Assembly (NCBI GenBank): GCA_027007005.1
Contig: JALTFO010000199.1
Span: forward strand, 1-45,566
Length of the DNA: 45,566 bases
Reading direction: 5' to 3'
Source: Candidatus Bipolaricaulota bacterium
GTDB taxonomy: Bacteria > Bipolaricaulota > Bipolaricaulia > UBA7950 > UBA9294
Both the position numbers and the translations under genes were made by a program. This document shows positions 28,837 to 38,789 of the stretch, piece after piece (within the stretch, counting starts at the first letter, position 1; each line of letters begins with the position of its first letter). The notes beneath the pieces are model-generated. The model worked only from the letters and a program-made list of their open reading frames with translations. It was not told where the DNA came from and did not search any database.

Positions 28837-29547
28837 GTGGAAGAAAACTTGAGCGTATTGATGCGGCAACTGATGGAAGCACGATTGGAACGTGTGCACA
28901 CGTGGCTACCAGCTAAGATTATCTCGTTTAATGCTGAGACGCTACGCGCCACCGTCGAGCCAACGATCAAAAAGGTGGTTGGCCCTGACGGGCAAGAGAT
29001 CAAGCTGCCATATCCACTCATTCTTGTGGTCCCGGTGGACGTGATCAAAACGTACAACTTCATCATCCGCCCGCCGTATGCTAAGGATGATCCCGTGACG
29101 CTTGGCTTTTATGAACGCTCAGTGGAAGAGATCTTACAGGATATTAAGCAACGCGATCCAAAGTTCAGCCGCAAGCACCATCTGAAGGATGCAATTGTTG
29201 TTCAAGGCCGGATGACTGACAAGGAAGGGAAGGAGCGACCTGCCCCTGGTTGTTGGGTAGACCAGTTGATCATTCATCGCCGTGAAACGGGGACAGTGGT
29301 CAGAATCACCGCCGACGGAGACATCGTGATTCAATGCGATCCGGCGCAGGGTGTGTATTTAGGCCCGGGGCCGCTTGATGATGTTGCGCCCGAAGTAGTG
29401 GCCCCCTATCAGATGATCAGGGGTACGCCACATAAGGCGTGGGTTGATGCGCATGTGCATGGTGGGGTACAGCCCGGTGGTGGGGTTACGGGACCTCCTG
29501 TTACACCGTCACCCGCACTGAGCAAACACGTACACGTAGGAGACTGA
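28837..29547 (+). CDS. Baseplate spike (Gp138 N-like)
   Basis: N-term 'RVHTWLPAKIISFNAETLRATVEPTIKK'; C-term HVH motifs. Confidence 0.7.
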   Translation: MEENLSVLMRQLMEARLERVHTWLPAKIISFNAETLRATVEPTIKKVVGPDGQEIKLPYPLILVVPVDVIKTYNFIIRPPYAKDDPVTLGFYERSVEEILQDIKQRDPKFSRKHHLKDAIVVQGRMTDKEGKERPAPGCWVDQLIIHRRETGTVVRITADGDIVIQCDPAQGVYLGPGPLDDVAPEVVAPYQMIRGTPHKAWVDAHVHGGVQPGGGVTGPPVTPSPALSKHVHVGD

Positions 29548-29548
29548 T

Positions 29549-29947
29549 ATGCCAGATTCTTACCCGACGACCTCATTCAAGCTTTCGACGATGACCCAGG
29601 CTGGTGTACTGGGCACCGTGTTTGATCTTGCGCTTGGCGATGATGGAGGACCACAGCTCTGTCAAGACTCAAAGGAGCTACAGCAAGCAACGGCGCTACG
29701 CCTGTTAATGGTGCGCGGAGAGGCGTGGGAAGATCCTGCTTGTGGGCTGCCTTGGCATAGCCTGGCGGGCATGAAACCGACCAACAGGGACTTGTTGCGG
29801 TTCGAGATGTTAAGTGAATTGCGTAAGGACGCGCGCATCCGGCAGGTTGATTCGTTAAGTATTACTGAAGACGCGTTGCGGCGTTCGGTCTCGGTGACTA
29901 CTTATGTGACTGCGCGCGATGGATCTAGGGTAAAGGTGGTACTGTGA
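29549..29947 (+). CDS. Baseplate wedge gp25/W-like
   Basis: Size and position between spike and gpJ-like. Confidence 0.65.
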   Translation: MPDSYPTTSFKLSTMTQAGVLGTVFDLALGDDGGPQLCQDSKELQQATALRLLMVRGEAWEDPACGLPWHSLAGMKPTNRDLLRFEMLSELRKDARIRQVDSLSITEDALRRSVSVTTYVTARDGSRVKVVL

Positions 29948-31644
29948 GCGTAACGATCAATGGTGAGTCATATGGAATTCTTACGACAGGCTTTCGGCGC
30001 CCAAGCAAGGCGCAGATCCTTGCACAGTTACGCATCGATGCTCTTGATGGGTCGCAGGGCTTCGGGCCGAATGCAGATCTGGGTGCCTCATCGCCGCTAG
30101 GCCGGTTCCTCGCGGTGATCGCCGAGCGGCTAGATGTGTTGTGGCAAGCACAAGAGGCCCTGTACTACGCGGCGTACATCCCTACGGCAACGGGCGCTGC
30201 ATTAGCCCTCAAGACAGCGGAGATGGGGATCACTCGACGCGCGGCTACATACGCGACAGGCATTGTCACGTTCTACGGAGAAAAGGGGAATGTCATCCCG
30301 CTAGGCACACAAGTGCAAGCGACAAGCGGCACACTCTTCCAGACGCTTGATGCGGCAGAGCTCCCTGCTCGCGGGCGCATTGATGTGCGTGTTGAGGCCG
30401 AAGAAGCGGGTGTGACGGGCAATGTTGCAGTGAACACGATTACCACGATAGTCAACCCAATTTCCGGTGTCGATTCCGTGATCAACGAATACGATCCAGG
30501 GACAACTTTGCTGCTCGGTCAGAATGTACAGGGATCGATAGCGCTGGCCGCTGACGGGCTAAAGAACGACTATCAGCTAGTGCTGGCCGCTGACATTTTG
30601 CATCCACATACAATCGAGGACATCGCGGTTACCGTGGCCAACGAGGCTGAGCCAACGCCGCACACGGCCATGTTCAACGTACACCTTGAGTTTATTGATC
30701 ACTTCAATGGAGAGCTCCTTGGGCGTACTGAGACGCAGACTTTTGAGCTGACGGCGGGAGAACAAATCTCTCTGCAGTTTACCGATGAGGGAATCGATAT
30801 TCATGCGGCCACGAGCGAGTACGTGCGAGTGCTAGTGGTCAACGAAGAGTCGAGCGAAGCGGTGCTTGGCTTGTGCTATGATGCCGCGAATCAGTACCAA
30901 CATGGATCGCTGTATCTCAATACCGTAGAACAGACTGGCTATGATGCAATCATGTCCATTACCTCGCGATTGCCCGGAGCAACTTCAGGCGGAGATGACG
31001 GGGAGACGGATCCCGACTTGCGGCTCAGATACAGGCTAACTCGGGCTACAGCAGGCTCAGCTACAGCGGAGGCCGTGAGTTCGCAATTGTACCGTGTTAC
31101 TGGTGTAAAGTCGGTCTACATACGGCAGAATCGCATGGACTACGTGGTCGATGGAATGAATCCACACTCAGTCGAGGCCACGGTCTATGGCGGAGATCCG
31201 GATGACGTTGGAGCAGCATTGCTCGCCTCCGTGCCTGCTGGGTGTGAGACCTTGGGGAGCTCCGCTGTTACCGTGCTCGATGCAATCAACCAGGCGCATG
31301 TGATGTGCTACAACAAAGCGGCGCGCACCAGTATTTACGTGGCTGTTACGTTGACCGTGGATGGCTCATTCTCGTACGACGCTGGAGTAGAGACCATTCA
31401 GGATGCGCTGATCAACTACATCGGTGGTGAGGACAGCAGTGGCCAGTTTCATATTGGGTTGCTGCCCGCAGCGGACGTGATCTATCAGAAGCTGGTGGCA
31501 CTTATCATGGCGATCGATGGTGTGGTCGACGTGCAGGTAAAAGCGGGAAAAACGGCGAATCCTACAGGTACATCAAACATTGCCATTGCCGCAACGGAAG
31601 TGGCGGAGACCAAGGTGGATTATCTCGCAGTGACGGTGAGTTAG
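29944..31644 (+). CDS. Baseplate J-like protein
   Basis: 'GAALALKTAEMGITRRAATYATGIVTFYGEKGNVIPLGTQVQ', 'GGDDGETDPDLRLRY'. Confidence 0.88.
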   Translation: MSVTINGESYGILTTGFRRPSKAQILAQLRIDALDGSQGFGPNADLGASSPLGRFLAVIAERLDVLWQAQEALYYAAYIPTATGAALALKTAEMGITRRAATYATGIVTFYGEKGNVIPLGTQVQATSGTLFQTLDAAELPARGRIDVRVEAEEAGVTGNVAVNTITTIVNPISGVDSVINEYDPGTTLLLGQNVQGSIALAADGLKNDYQLVLAADILHPHTIEDIAVTVANEAEPTPHTAMFNVHLEFIDHFNGELLGRTETQTFELTAGEQISLQFTDEGIDIHAATSEYVRVLVVNEESSEAVLGLCYDAANQYQHGSLYLNTVEQTGYDAIMSITSRLPGATSGGDDGETDPDLRLRYRLTRATAGSATAEAVSSQLYRVTGVKSVYIRQNRMDYVVDGMNPHSVEATVYGGDPDDVGAALLASVPAGCETLGSSAVTVLDAINQAHVMCYNKAARTSIYVAVTLTVDGSFSYDAGVETIQDALINYIGGEDSSGQFHIGLLPAADVIYQKLVALIMAIDGVVDVQVKAGKTANPTGTSNIAIAATEVAETKVDYLAVTVS

Positions 31645-31645
31645 C

Positions 31646-32359
31646 ATGAGTGAATTGCAGGAAGTCCTTCGAGAAGAAGTGCTTGGCCACTACTACAACA
31701 CCTCGGAGGGCGGCGGTATTGCTAAGCTGTTCTACCCCTATGCTCAGGCGATCGATCATGCTAGTGTGCTGGCTGCCGACATCGAGACTGCGCGTTACCT
31801 GGCCAGTGCAACGGCACGGTCCCTTGATCTTATCGGCATGGGCCTTGGGGTAGGGCGAGAACAAGGGGAAACTGACGAGATATACCGCAAGCGCCTGCTC
31901 CTAGAGATCATGATCTTCAACTCTGGTGGCAGGCTGGAGGAAATCCGTACGATCCTTGTCGAGGCCCTGGGGGTTGCCGCGGACGCCATTCTAATCTACA
32001 ACAATGAGGCGCCATCGCAAGGGTTGACCGATCTTCCTTTTTTCTGCGAGATCTCCCTTAACCATGGGTGCATGTTGTTAAGTGGTGAGACCCGTCTATT
32101 CAAGTTTTCGGATGATCCGACAACCTCAACATTCGGCAGCAAGCGGGGGTTTGATAACGGAAAATGGCGGGAGAATAACCAGACGCAAGTGCAGATGTTG
32201 GCCGAGACAAATGCTTTGATCGAACGCATTTTGGGGACGGGGGTGCAATATCAAATCGCTGCGCACGGAGGCTTCAAGTTCTCGGATCAAGCAACAGTCT
32301 CAACATTTAACAGTGATCGTGGATTCGATAATGGACGGTGGCGGCGGGTAATGCATTGA
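31646..32359 (+). CDS. gpI/DUF2612-like tail protein
   Basis: 'RYLASATARSLDLIGMGLGVGREQGETDEIYRKRLLLEI'; duplicated FKFSD...RGFDNG. Confidence 0.7.
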   Translation: MSELQEVLREEVLGHYYNTSEGGGIAKLFYPYAQAIDHASVLAADIETARYLASATARSLDLIGMGLGVGREQGETDEIYRKRLLLEIMIFNSGGRLEEIRTILVEALGVAADAILIYNNEAPSQGLTDLPFFCEISLNHGCMLLSGETRLFKFSDDPTTSTFGSKRGFDNGKWRENNQTQVQMLAETNALIERILGTGVQYQIAAHGGFKFSDQATVSTFNSDRGFDNGRWRRVMH

Positions 32360-32369
32360 TTAGTTGTCG

Positions 32370-32387
32370 GGGGGTAGGAAACAAATG
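32370..32387 (+). promoter_or_regulatory. Start-associated motif GGGGGTAGGAAACAAATG
   Basis: Repeated motif. Confidence 0.7.
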
Positions 32388-33038
32388 AGCACACATTCTA
32401 AGGGTTTGTTGGATCTGCACAATACTGAGTGGGAGACGCAGGGGACGGAGCGCGCACAAGGCACTCGCAACTGGGCGGCGGCCGAGGAACCACCCGCGGA
32501 AAACTTCGACTTCCACTTCTACTGGACGTTCAAAGATGTCGAGAACCTTGTTAGCGCGATTGAAGCACAGCTTTTACCGCAACGCTTTGGCCCTGAGGCG
32601 ATCAACCTCGTTGGCCCCGACAGCGGATCATTTGATGCGTTGATAGCCGCTGATAGCAGGCGAATCCCGGTGATCAAGCTGGCTGCTGGTGCTGATGAGG
32701 AGTGTCAATTGGTGGCCAAGGTGCTAAAAGACAACTCGGTTACCAGTCCTGTGGCAACACAGGTAGCGATCGAATGGTCATCGGCGGCGGTTGTGGCGAA
32801 GACCGCGGGCTTTGCCGTCAAGTATCAGGTTGTCGGTGAAGGGGATGCGTTTACGGGCACGGCATCATCAATCGTCAAGAACTCATCGGACAGCGCAGTT
32901 GCTCATGGTCGCGTGCGCACCGTGATTGATCTACCGGTACTTGCGCAGGGCAAGCTTCTTGAGATTACCGTGGTGCACACGGGGACAACCGACGACATGG
33001 AAAACGACGTGTGTGTACACATGATCGAGGTGATCTAA
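32385..33038 (+). CDS. Tail fibre-related protein
   Basis: Position downstream of gpI-like gene. Confidence 0.55.
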   Translation: MSTHSKGLLDLHNTEWETQGTERAQGTRNWAAAEEPPAENFDFHFYWTFKDVENLVSAIEAQLLPQRFGPEAINLVGPDSGSFDALIAADSRRIPVIKLAAGADEECQLVAKVLKDNSVTSPVATQVAIEWSSAAVVAKTAGFAVKYQVVGEGDAFTGTASSIVKNSSDSAVAHGRVRTVIDLPVLAQGKLLEITVVHTGTTDDMENDVCVHMIEVI

Positions 33039-33039
33039 G

Positions 33040-33648
33040 ATGTCTTGGCGCGATCGATACAATCTCAAGATTTTCGGCTTGTTTAATAACAGGCCTACGG
33101 CAAGCGAGGATCTAAAAGAAGTAGAGTACGTTGTTACCTCAGGCAACAATGCGGGTAAACGCTACTACTGCAACGGATTAACGTGGGTAGAACTTACGTT
33201 ACAAGATCACGCACTTGATCCTGCTGGCGGTCCACACACTGGCACGCTACCCAAAGACAAGGTGGCTGGGCTCAAGATCGACTGTCAGATCTTTGTACAA
33301 GACACCGACCCGGCTTTAGTGCCGGAGAACAACGTTGTACATGGTGATATCTGGATCCAACGACATAACGACAACCGCGATCCTGTGGTCGAACGGTCGT
33401 ACTGGTGGACGCGCTACGTAAGCGGTGATGGTCTGATTGAGCGATGGGATTCAGTGTCCGATCGGCTTGATGGCTACAGCTGGGAAGAGTTCATGCTGAA
33501 TGTGCTTGCCGATCAGTATGCATCGGCGGTAGGCGCGCCTCATAACTACCAGGCAAAAACAGCCGTGTTGGCGGATAACTCAGATCTTGTTGGGGGGCTT
33601 TCAGCAACACAGGTAATGCTTCTATCAGAGGAGCTTTTTGGAGATTAG
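33040..33648 (+). CDS. Tail fibre-related hypothetical
   Basis: Position. Confidence 0.5.
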   Translation: MSWRDRYNLKIFGLFNNRPTASEDLKEVEYVVTSGNNAGKRYYCNGLTWVELTLQDHALDPAGGPHTGTLPKDKVAGLKIDCQIFVQDTDPALVPENNVVHGDIWIQRHNDNRDPVVERSYWWTRYVSGDGLIERWDSVSDRLDGYSWEEFMLNVLADQYASAVGAPHNYQAKTAVLADNSDLVGGLSATQVMLLSEELFGD

Positions 33649-33660
33649 GAGGGGATTGTT

Positions 33661-33978
33661 GTGGCGATAGGTGATGTACATTCTGCTCATGAGGTAAAGG
33701 CCAATGGTGCCTATTTGGATGTCAAGCCTGTTTCGGCAGGCGAGTTGTGGCGCGTGCGTGGTATCTACTTTTCTACTCAAGGCGTAGCTGAGGATATTGA
33801 GGTAGTGCGTACAGATGGATCAAACGAGATTCCCCTGGAAAAGAGTGGCGCTGATGTGACCGGTTATGTGGGGATGCCCTGGGTGGTGTCAAGTACAACT
33901 TGGATCCGGATCAAGAACACGTCTGGTGTGTCACAGACGTTGGGCTATGACGCGATCGAGATTCACGCTGCAGTGTAG
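33661..33978 (+). CDS. Virion-associated hypothetical
   Basis: Position. Confidence 0.5.
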   Translation: MAIGDVHSAHEVKANGAYLDVKPVSAGELWRVRGIYFSTQGVAEDIEVVRTDGSNEIPLEKSGADVTGYVGMPWVVSSTTWIRIKNTSGVSQTLGYDAIEIHAAV

Positions 33979-33987
33979 GGGGCGACT

Positions 33988-34830
33988 ATGATTCGATCAG
34001 TAAAGCAGGCCATAGTCACCCATCCGCATATGACAGTCCAGTCTTGGACTCTTGTGCGTACGATTACCAAGACAGTCCAACAGAATCTTGTCAGTCTTGC
34101 CCCTTATGGCTTTGGCGACAGAGGGGGGATCACATTTACCGTTGAGGCGGGCGATGTGCTGATGTGGGTTCATGCGTTCAAGGACAGCCAAACGGCAATG
34201 ACCGGAGGTGCTCGTTTCATCATGGCGCCGGCATACGTTGAAGTCCCGTTCCGGTCGTCGTTCTACAGGGCTAGCGGAGGGGGAGGTAATGAGGTCCAAA
34301 CGATACAGTTTCAAGAGTCGGGACGAGTCTGTTATCTTGGGCTAGGGCATTATGGCGACGATTGGTCTTGGGGATATTTATTACGCCCTACGTCTACTGG
34401 GGGGATGGTTGTCGATCAGGACACAAAAGAGATCCAGGTTGGCGGTAATGTTGTGCGTTTTACAGATGTCGGGGCATTACGCTGGTTAGCTGGGTCGCAA
34501 GATTGGTCAGATGCGCCCACTATCGACCCTCTTAATGTACAGCAAGGGGATTTGATATACCTTGTGCAAAGGGGGGTAGACCCATCTGGCCCTTGGGAAG
34601 AAAGCTCCTTCACTGGGACGGCCCAGTTTAGCTGGCTAGGTATGGGCGTAGAAGGCCCTGGGCATTATGGGTTGACTGTGTTGCGTATCGAGAGCGACGG
34701 GGAGCTGCACTCCGATGCGTTTAAAGTCAATTCGATTGGGTCGACACCCAGCACTATATGGGGACATTATCGAGTAATACCTTTGCTTGAAGGGGCAACG
34801 TTAAGCTACGGCAGCATCGGTTCAGTATAA
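33988..34830 (+). CDS. Virion-associated hypothetical
   Basis: Position. Confidence 0.5.
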   Translation: MIRSVKQAIVTHPHMTVQSWTLVRTITKTVQQNLVSLAPYGFGDRGGITFTVEAGDVLMWVHAFKDSQTAMTGGARFIMAPAYVEVPFRSSFYRASGGGGNEVQTIQFQESGRVCYLGLGHYGDDWSWGYLLRPTSTGGMVVDQDTKEIQVGGNVVRFTDVGALRWLAGSQDWSDAPTIDPLNVQQGDLIYLVQRGVDPSGPWEESSFTGTAQFSWLGMGVEGPGHYGLTVLRIESDGELHSDAFKVNSIGSTPSTIWGHYRVIPLLEGATLSYGSIGSV

Positions 34831-34840
34831 GGGAGGGAGT

Positions 34841-35311
34841 ATGCATACGTTTGAGGTAACAATTAAGAAGCACCGCAAGGTGGGACAGACAGAGTTTACT
34901 TGGCCTGAATGGTGGAACGAGGTCGTGCAAGATGTCGATGTCGTGGCTTATGAGGATAATCCGAATAAGCGTGGGCATATCACAGAAGGCGCTATTTGTG
35001 TCTGTGATGACGAGACGTGGGCGAAGATCGAGGCGAAACACGACCCTATGATAACTGAGAGAACGGTTGAGGAAGCCAACGAGAGGGGCCGTAAGTGGCG
35101 CCCGCAGGTAGAGAGGATCGTCGATGACAAAGCGGTCTTGTCAGTCTTGGCGAAGGCAGTTCGTGGTGAGGCGCTGAGTGACGAAGATAAGCACGTGCTT
35201 GACCCTGACCATCCGGCGAAAGGAGTGAACAAGTCCCCTGCGTTCGATGTGGCGAAGATCATGGAGGAAAAGGAGCATGGGAAAGCCAAAAGTCTTCATC
35301 GCAACGCCTAA
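34841..35311 (+). CDS. Hypothetical protein
   Basis: SD GGGAGGG; long ORF. Confidence 0.5.
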   Translation: MHTFEVTIKKHRKVGQTEFTWPEWWNEVVQDVDVVAYEDNPNKRGHITEGAICVCDDETWAKIEAKHDPMITERTVEEANERGRKWRPQVERIVDDKAVLSVLAKAVRGEALSDEDKHVLDPDHPAKGVNKSPAFDVAKIMEEKEHGKAKSLHRNA

Positions 35312-35900
35312 CCTTGGCGAGATCGCCACGGGCAACGTCCTGAACTTACTGTCTTGGTTCGGGGAGGGGAAGTACGATCTGAGATGGTACGCTCCACAAC
35401 ACGTGAAGCCGTGGGATCGGGCACGGAATCTGTGCCATAAGGCGTTCCTGGAGTCGGATTACGATTACCTGTTCTTTTTGGACGAGCATACTGTGCCGCC
35501 AGTTGATGTCATTGATCGGTTACTAGCTCACGATGTTCCTGTGGTGTCGGGAACGGCCCAGATATTCAAAAGGGGCGCGTTGATCCCTATGGCTTTACGA
35601 AAAGACGAAGATGGTTACAGGCCGCATTGGGGCGACGGCCTTGAACGGGTTGATACGACAACGCTTGCCTGCACGCTAATAAAAAAGGAAGTAATGGAGC
35701 GGGTGAAGAGGCCAGCGTTCATGTTTACGCAGACAGATGAATGGGGCATCGAAGGACTGTCAGAAGACATCTTCTTCGCCGAACGAGTCGTTGATGCGGG
35801 GTTCGAGGAGTATAACGATTATGGTATTCTGTGCGATCATTCCATCCAAACATCGTCGCTGCCCTTGAATAATTTATTGACGGAGGCGAGTAATGGCTAA
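35277..35900 (+). CDS. Glycosyltransferase-like (GT-A fold) protein
   Basis: 'KPKVFIATPNLGEIATGNVLNLL...PWDRARNLCHKAFLESDYDYLFFLDEHTVPP'. Confidence 0.72.
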   Translation: MGKPKVFIATPNLGEIATGNVLNLLSWFGEGKYDLRWYAPQHVKPWDRARNLCHKAFLESDYDYLFFLDEHTVPPVDVIDRLLAHDVPVVSGTAQIFKRGALIPMALRKDEDGYRPHWGDGLERVDTTTLACTLIKKEVMERVKRPAFMFTQTDEWGIEGLSEDIFFAERVVDAGFEEYNDYGILCDHSIQTSSLPLNNLLTEASNG

Positions 35901-36576
35901 CTTAATCAGCTGTGACAATAACGCCAACAAGATCTACAAGCATTCAGGGATCAGCTCTACGATCACGACCAGCTTCAGTGGTCCGAGCAGCGCCCCCACG
36001 GGCCTCACCTATGACGGAGCCAATCTAATCAGTTGTGACAATAGCACCAAAAAGATCTACAAGCATTCAGGGATCAGTTCTACGATTACGACTAGCTTCA
36101 GTAGTCCGAGCAGCTACCCCACGGGCCTCACCTATGACGGAGCCAATCTAATCAGTTGTGACGATAACACCAAAAAGATCTACAAGCATTCAGGGATCAG
36201 CTCTACGATCACGACTAGCTTCAGTAGTCCGAGCAGCTACCCCACGGGCCTCACCTATGACGGAGCCAATCTAATCAGTTGTGAAGATCACTACAAAAAG
36301 ATCTTCAAGCATTCAGGGATCAGTTCTACGATTACGACCAGCTTCAGTAGTCCGAGCAGCTACCCCACGGGCCTCACCTATGACGGAGCCAATCTAATCA
36401 GTTGTGACGATAGCACCAAAAAGATCTACAAGCATTCAGGGATCAGTTCTACGATTACGACCAGCTTCAGTAGTCCGGGCACTGTCCCTTATGGTCTCGC
36501 ATACGACTCTCTTATCGGTATTTGGCACGCGGCAGACAACACGCCTCTCAATCTAACAGCGACGGTGGTGAGCTAG
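35893..36576 (+). CDS. Repeat protein, beta-propeller-like fibre/adhesin
   Basis: Five 41-aa repeats ANLISCDxxxKKIYKHSGISSTITTSFSSPSSYPTGLTYDG. Confidence 0.75.
   Translation: MANLISCDNNANKIYKHSGISSTITTSFSGPSSAPTGLTYDGANLISCDNSTKKIYKHSGISSTITTSFSSPSSYPTGLTYDGANLISCDDNTKKIYKHSGISSTITTSFSSPSSYPTGLTYDGANLISCEDHYKKIFKHSGISSTITTSFSSPSSYPTGLTYDGANLISCDDSTKKIYKHSGISSTITTSFSSPGTVPYGLAYDSLIGIWHAADNTPLNLTATVVS
35899..36513 (+). repeat. Five tandem 123-bp repeats
   Basis: Units begin at 35899, 36022, 36145, 36268, 36391. Confidence 0.92.
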
Positions 36577-38097
36577 ATGTACGTGCATTTGTCTTGGGAT
36601 GAGGGTGGAACCGGAGCGAACGAGCATGGTGACGGGTTCAAGGTTTATCGCAAAAAGCCTGGTGATTCCAGTTATTCGCTGTTAGCGACGATCACCAGTA
36701 TCAGTACCACAACTTATAACGATACTGATCTGTCAGTGTCTGGTACGTACTATTACCAGGTCTACGAGTACAAAGATAATACTCTTGATGAAGCGGCGAC
36801 CGTAAGCGTAGAGGTGAATCTCAACACCGCCCCGACCGCACCGACGAGCTTGCTTTGTGAAGGATCGAGTAATCCGCAGGCAGTGGCCGATCTTACGCCG
36901 GAGTTCAGTGCAATCTACAATGATCCTGACTCTGGGGATATTGCAAACCAGGCGTATATTCAGGTCAACACATCGAGTTCGTTCGATGGTGTGAGCATGT
37001 GGGATTCTGGCTGGCTTACGATCAGTAATGTAACGGAAGGGAATCGGTGCGCCAACATCAGTTATGCGGGGACGGCTCTCGCACTTGATGGATCCAGCTA
37101 CTACTGGCGAATTGCTTTTAAGGATGACAGTGGTGCGGTTGGCGCATGGAGCGCGGCGGCCAGTTTTACGATGCGAAAGGATCTCACTGTTTCCGATACA
37201 GGGGTTGGTCAAGACACGAGCCCCCTTATCACGGCACAAATTACTATGCTTGAAAGCGGGATTGCCGTGGATGATGCGCCAGTCATAGTAGTGCCCATAG
37301 GCGTAGCCGATGCAGGGACAGCACAAGAGGAATTGCCTAACATTGCCGCAGCATTGCCCATAGTAGATGCGGGGGCAGGGCAGGACGCTGTTGAGCCTGT
37401 TGAAGTACGCCTGGTGCTTGCCGATAGCGGAGGCGCCTCAGAAGCGGTTCTAGCCTGGCACCCTGTTTCCATAGCCGACACAGGGGCAGCGCTTGACGCC
37501 ATTGCCGCAATCCTGGCTCAGATTGGTGTGGTTGACTCAGGGATAGGCACTGATGACAGCGGACTGCTGGTGCTTAATCAGTTTACGGTGGTTGACGCGG
37601 GCGTAGGCACAGATACAGCGCCTCAGGTTGTCGTTAGTATTCCGCTTGTCGACGGAGGAGTAGGCGCGGACGCAGCGCCTCAGGTTGTCGTTACGCTTCC
37701 ACTGCTCACCGATATTGGAGTAGGGCAAGAGGCCGTGGCAATTCGCGCAACATTCACGCTCTCGGATGCAGCTACGGGTCAGGATGCTCTGGCGTTCGAC
37801 ATAGTGGTTCCACTTGCGGAGGTGGGAATCGGCACGGACTCAATCGCCGCGATCCTTGCACAGGTGTCTGTTGCGGACACAGGGGCAGGGCAAGAGTTGC
37901 TTGACTTCTTGGTTAGCTTCGGTTTGACGGATAGTGGAGCTGCTCAAGATGTATTGTCACTGATCAACGCTTTTGTGTCTGTGACGGACGCAGGCGTAGG
38001 CGCGGATACAAATCCTGTGATTGGGAATTGGATCCCGCAAGTGGCAATCGACGTGCAATATCCAGAGGAGCCAGACATTGAGTACAGCTTAGATTGA
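36577..38097 (+). CDS. FnIII-like + D.G.G.D repeat fibre protein
   Basis: FnIII-like N-term; repeated 'V(V/A)D(A/T)G(V/I)G(T/Q)D'. Confidence 0.7.
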   Translation: MYVHLSWDEGGTGANEHGDGFKVYRKKPGDSSYSLLATITSISTTTYNDTDLSVSGTYYYQVYEYKDNTLDEAATVSVEVNLNTAPTAPTSLLCEGSSNPQAVADLTPEFSAIYNDPDSGDIANQAYIQVNTSSSFDGVSMWDSGWLTISNVTEGNRCANISYAGTALALDGSSYYWRIAFKDDSGAVGAWSAAASFTMRKDLTVSDTGVGQDTSPLITAQITMLESGIAVDDAPVIVVPIGVADAGTAQEELPNIAAALPIVDAGAGQDAVEPVEVRLVLADSGGASEAVLAWHPVSIADTGAALDAIAAILAQIGVVDSGIGTDDSGLLVLNQFTVVDAGVGTDTAPQVVVSIPLVDGGVGADAAPQVVVTLPLLTDIGVGQEAVAIRATFTLSDAATGQDALAFDIVVPLAEVGIGTDSIAAILAQVSVADTGAGQELLDFLVSFGLTDSGAAQDVLSLINAFVSVTDAGVGADTNPVIGNWIPQVAIDVQYPEEPDIEYSLD

Positions 38098-38126
38098 TGC
38101 TGGTTGTTAAGTAGCAAGAGGAAAAT

Positions 38127-38144
38127 GCCTACTCAAAAGTGGGC
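38127..38144 (+). other. Stem-loop GCCTACT-CAAA-AGTGGGC
   Basis: 7-bp stem abutting the start-associated motif. Confidence 0.55.
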
Positions 38145-38161
38145 GGGGGAGGAAACAAATG
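38145..38161 (+). promoter_or_regulatory. Start-associated motif GGGGGAGGAAACAAATG
   Basis: Repeated motif. Confidence 0.7.
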
Positions 38162-38644
38162 AGCAAGCAAGTGGCACTAGCCTCGGAAATCAAGTGGAAT
38201 GCGCACTGGAAGATTGAGCGCTATGACGAGCAAGGCAACCTGTTCAACACCTCGACATTCGAGAAGAATGGGTTGGCAAACGCAGGTATCAACGAGTTAC
38301 TTACCCTTGCCTGTGGCACGGGCGCAACCAAGTTTGACAACACCAATGCTTACATTGGCGTGGGTGATGATGCTACGGCCTTTGCCGCGGCACAAACCGA
38401 CCTTCAGGCAGCCACCAATAAGCTGCGCAAGGCTATGGAGGCAACATATCCCACCTATGGTAGCTCGCAGAAGGTGACGTTCAAGAGCTCGTTTGGCGGG
38501 ACTGAAGCCAACTGGCACTGGCAGGAATTCGCTGTGTTCAACGCGGCAACCGCTGGGGTGATGCTCAACCGCAAGGTCTCCGATCAGGGTACCAAGACAG
38601 CTGGCCAGACGTGGGTTGTCACCCTCGAAATTAGCTTGAGCTAG
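38159..38644 (+). CDS. Phage structural/fibre protein
   Basis: 'FEKNGLANAGINELLTLACGTG...NAYIGVGDD'. Confidence 0.65.
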   Translation: MSKQVALASEIKWNAHWKIERYDEQGNLFNTSTFEKNGLANAGINELLTLACGTGATKFDNTNAYIGVGDDATAFAAAQTDLQAATNKLRKAMEATYPTYGSSQKVTFKSSFGGTEANWHWQEFAVFNAATAGVMLNRKVSDQGTKTAGQTWVVTLEISLS

Positions 38645-38654
38645 GAGGCAAGTG

Positions 38655-38786
38655 ATGGCATCTAAACGAGTGAAGATCTACGATCCTGGGCGTGATGCGT
38701 ATTACGACATCGATATCGAGGAGGCCAAGAAATACTTGGCTACCCTGGAAGAGCTGAAGAAAGCGATCGAGAAGGCAGAGGGATAG
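38655..38786 (+). CDS. 43-aa hypothetical
   Basis: SD AGGAGG; between close genes. Confidence 0.5.
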   Translation: MASKRVKIYDPGRDAYYDIDIEEAKKYLATLEELKKAIEKAEG

Positions 38787-38789
38787 ACA

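Noticed and set aside
35899-36513. CRISPR-like or TIGR-like array
   Set aside because: Repeats are 123 bp, in frame, translate to a clean 41-aa repeat protein; no spacer/repeat alternation
35893-36576. Diversity-generating retroelement target
   Set aside because: No reverse transcriptase or template repeat recognised in the window; only a few variable codons
37200-38000. DNA-level tandem repeat array in the fibre gene
   Set aside because: Protein-level D.G.G.D repeats with diverged DNA, typical of fibre proteins
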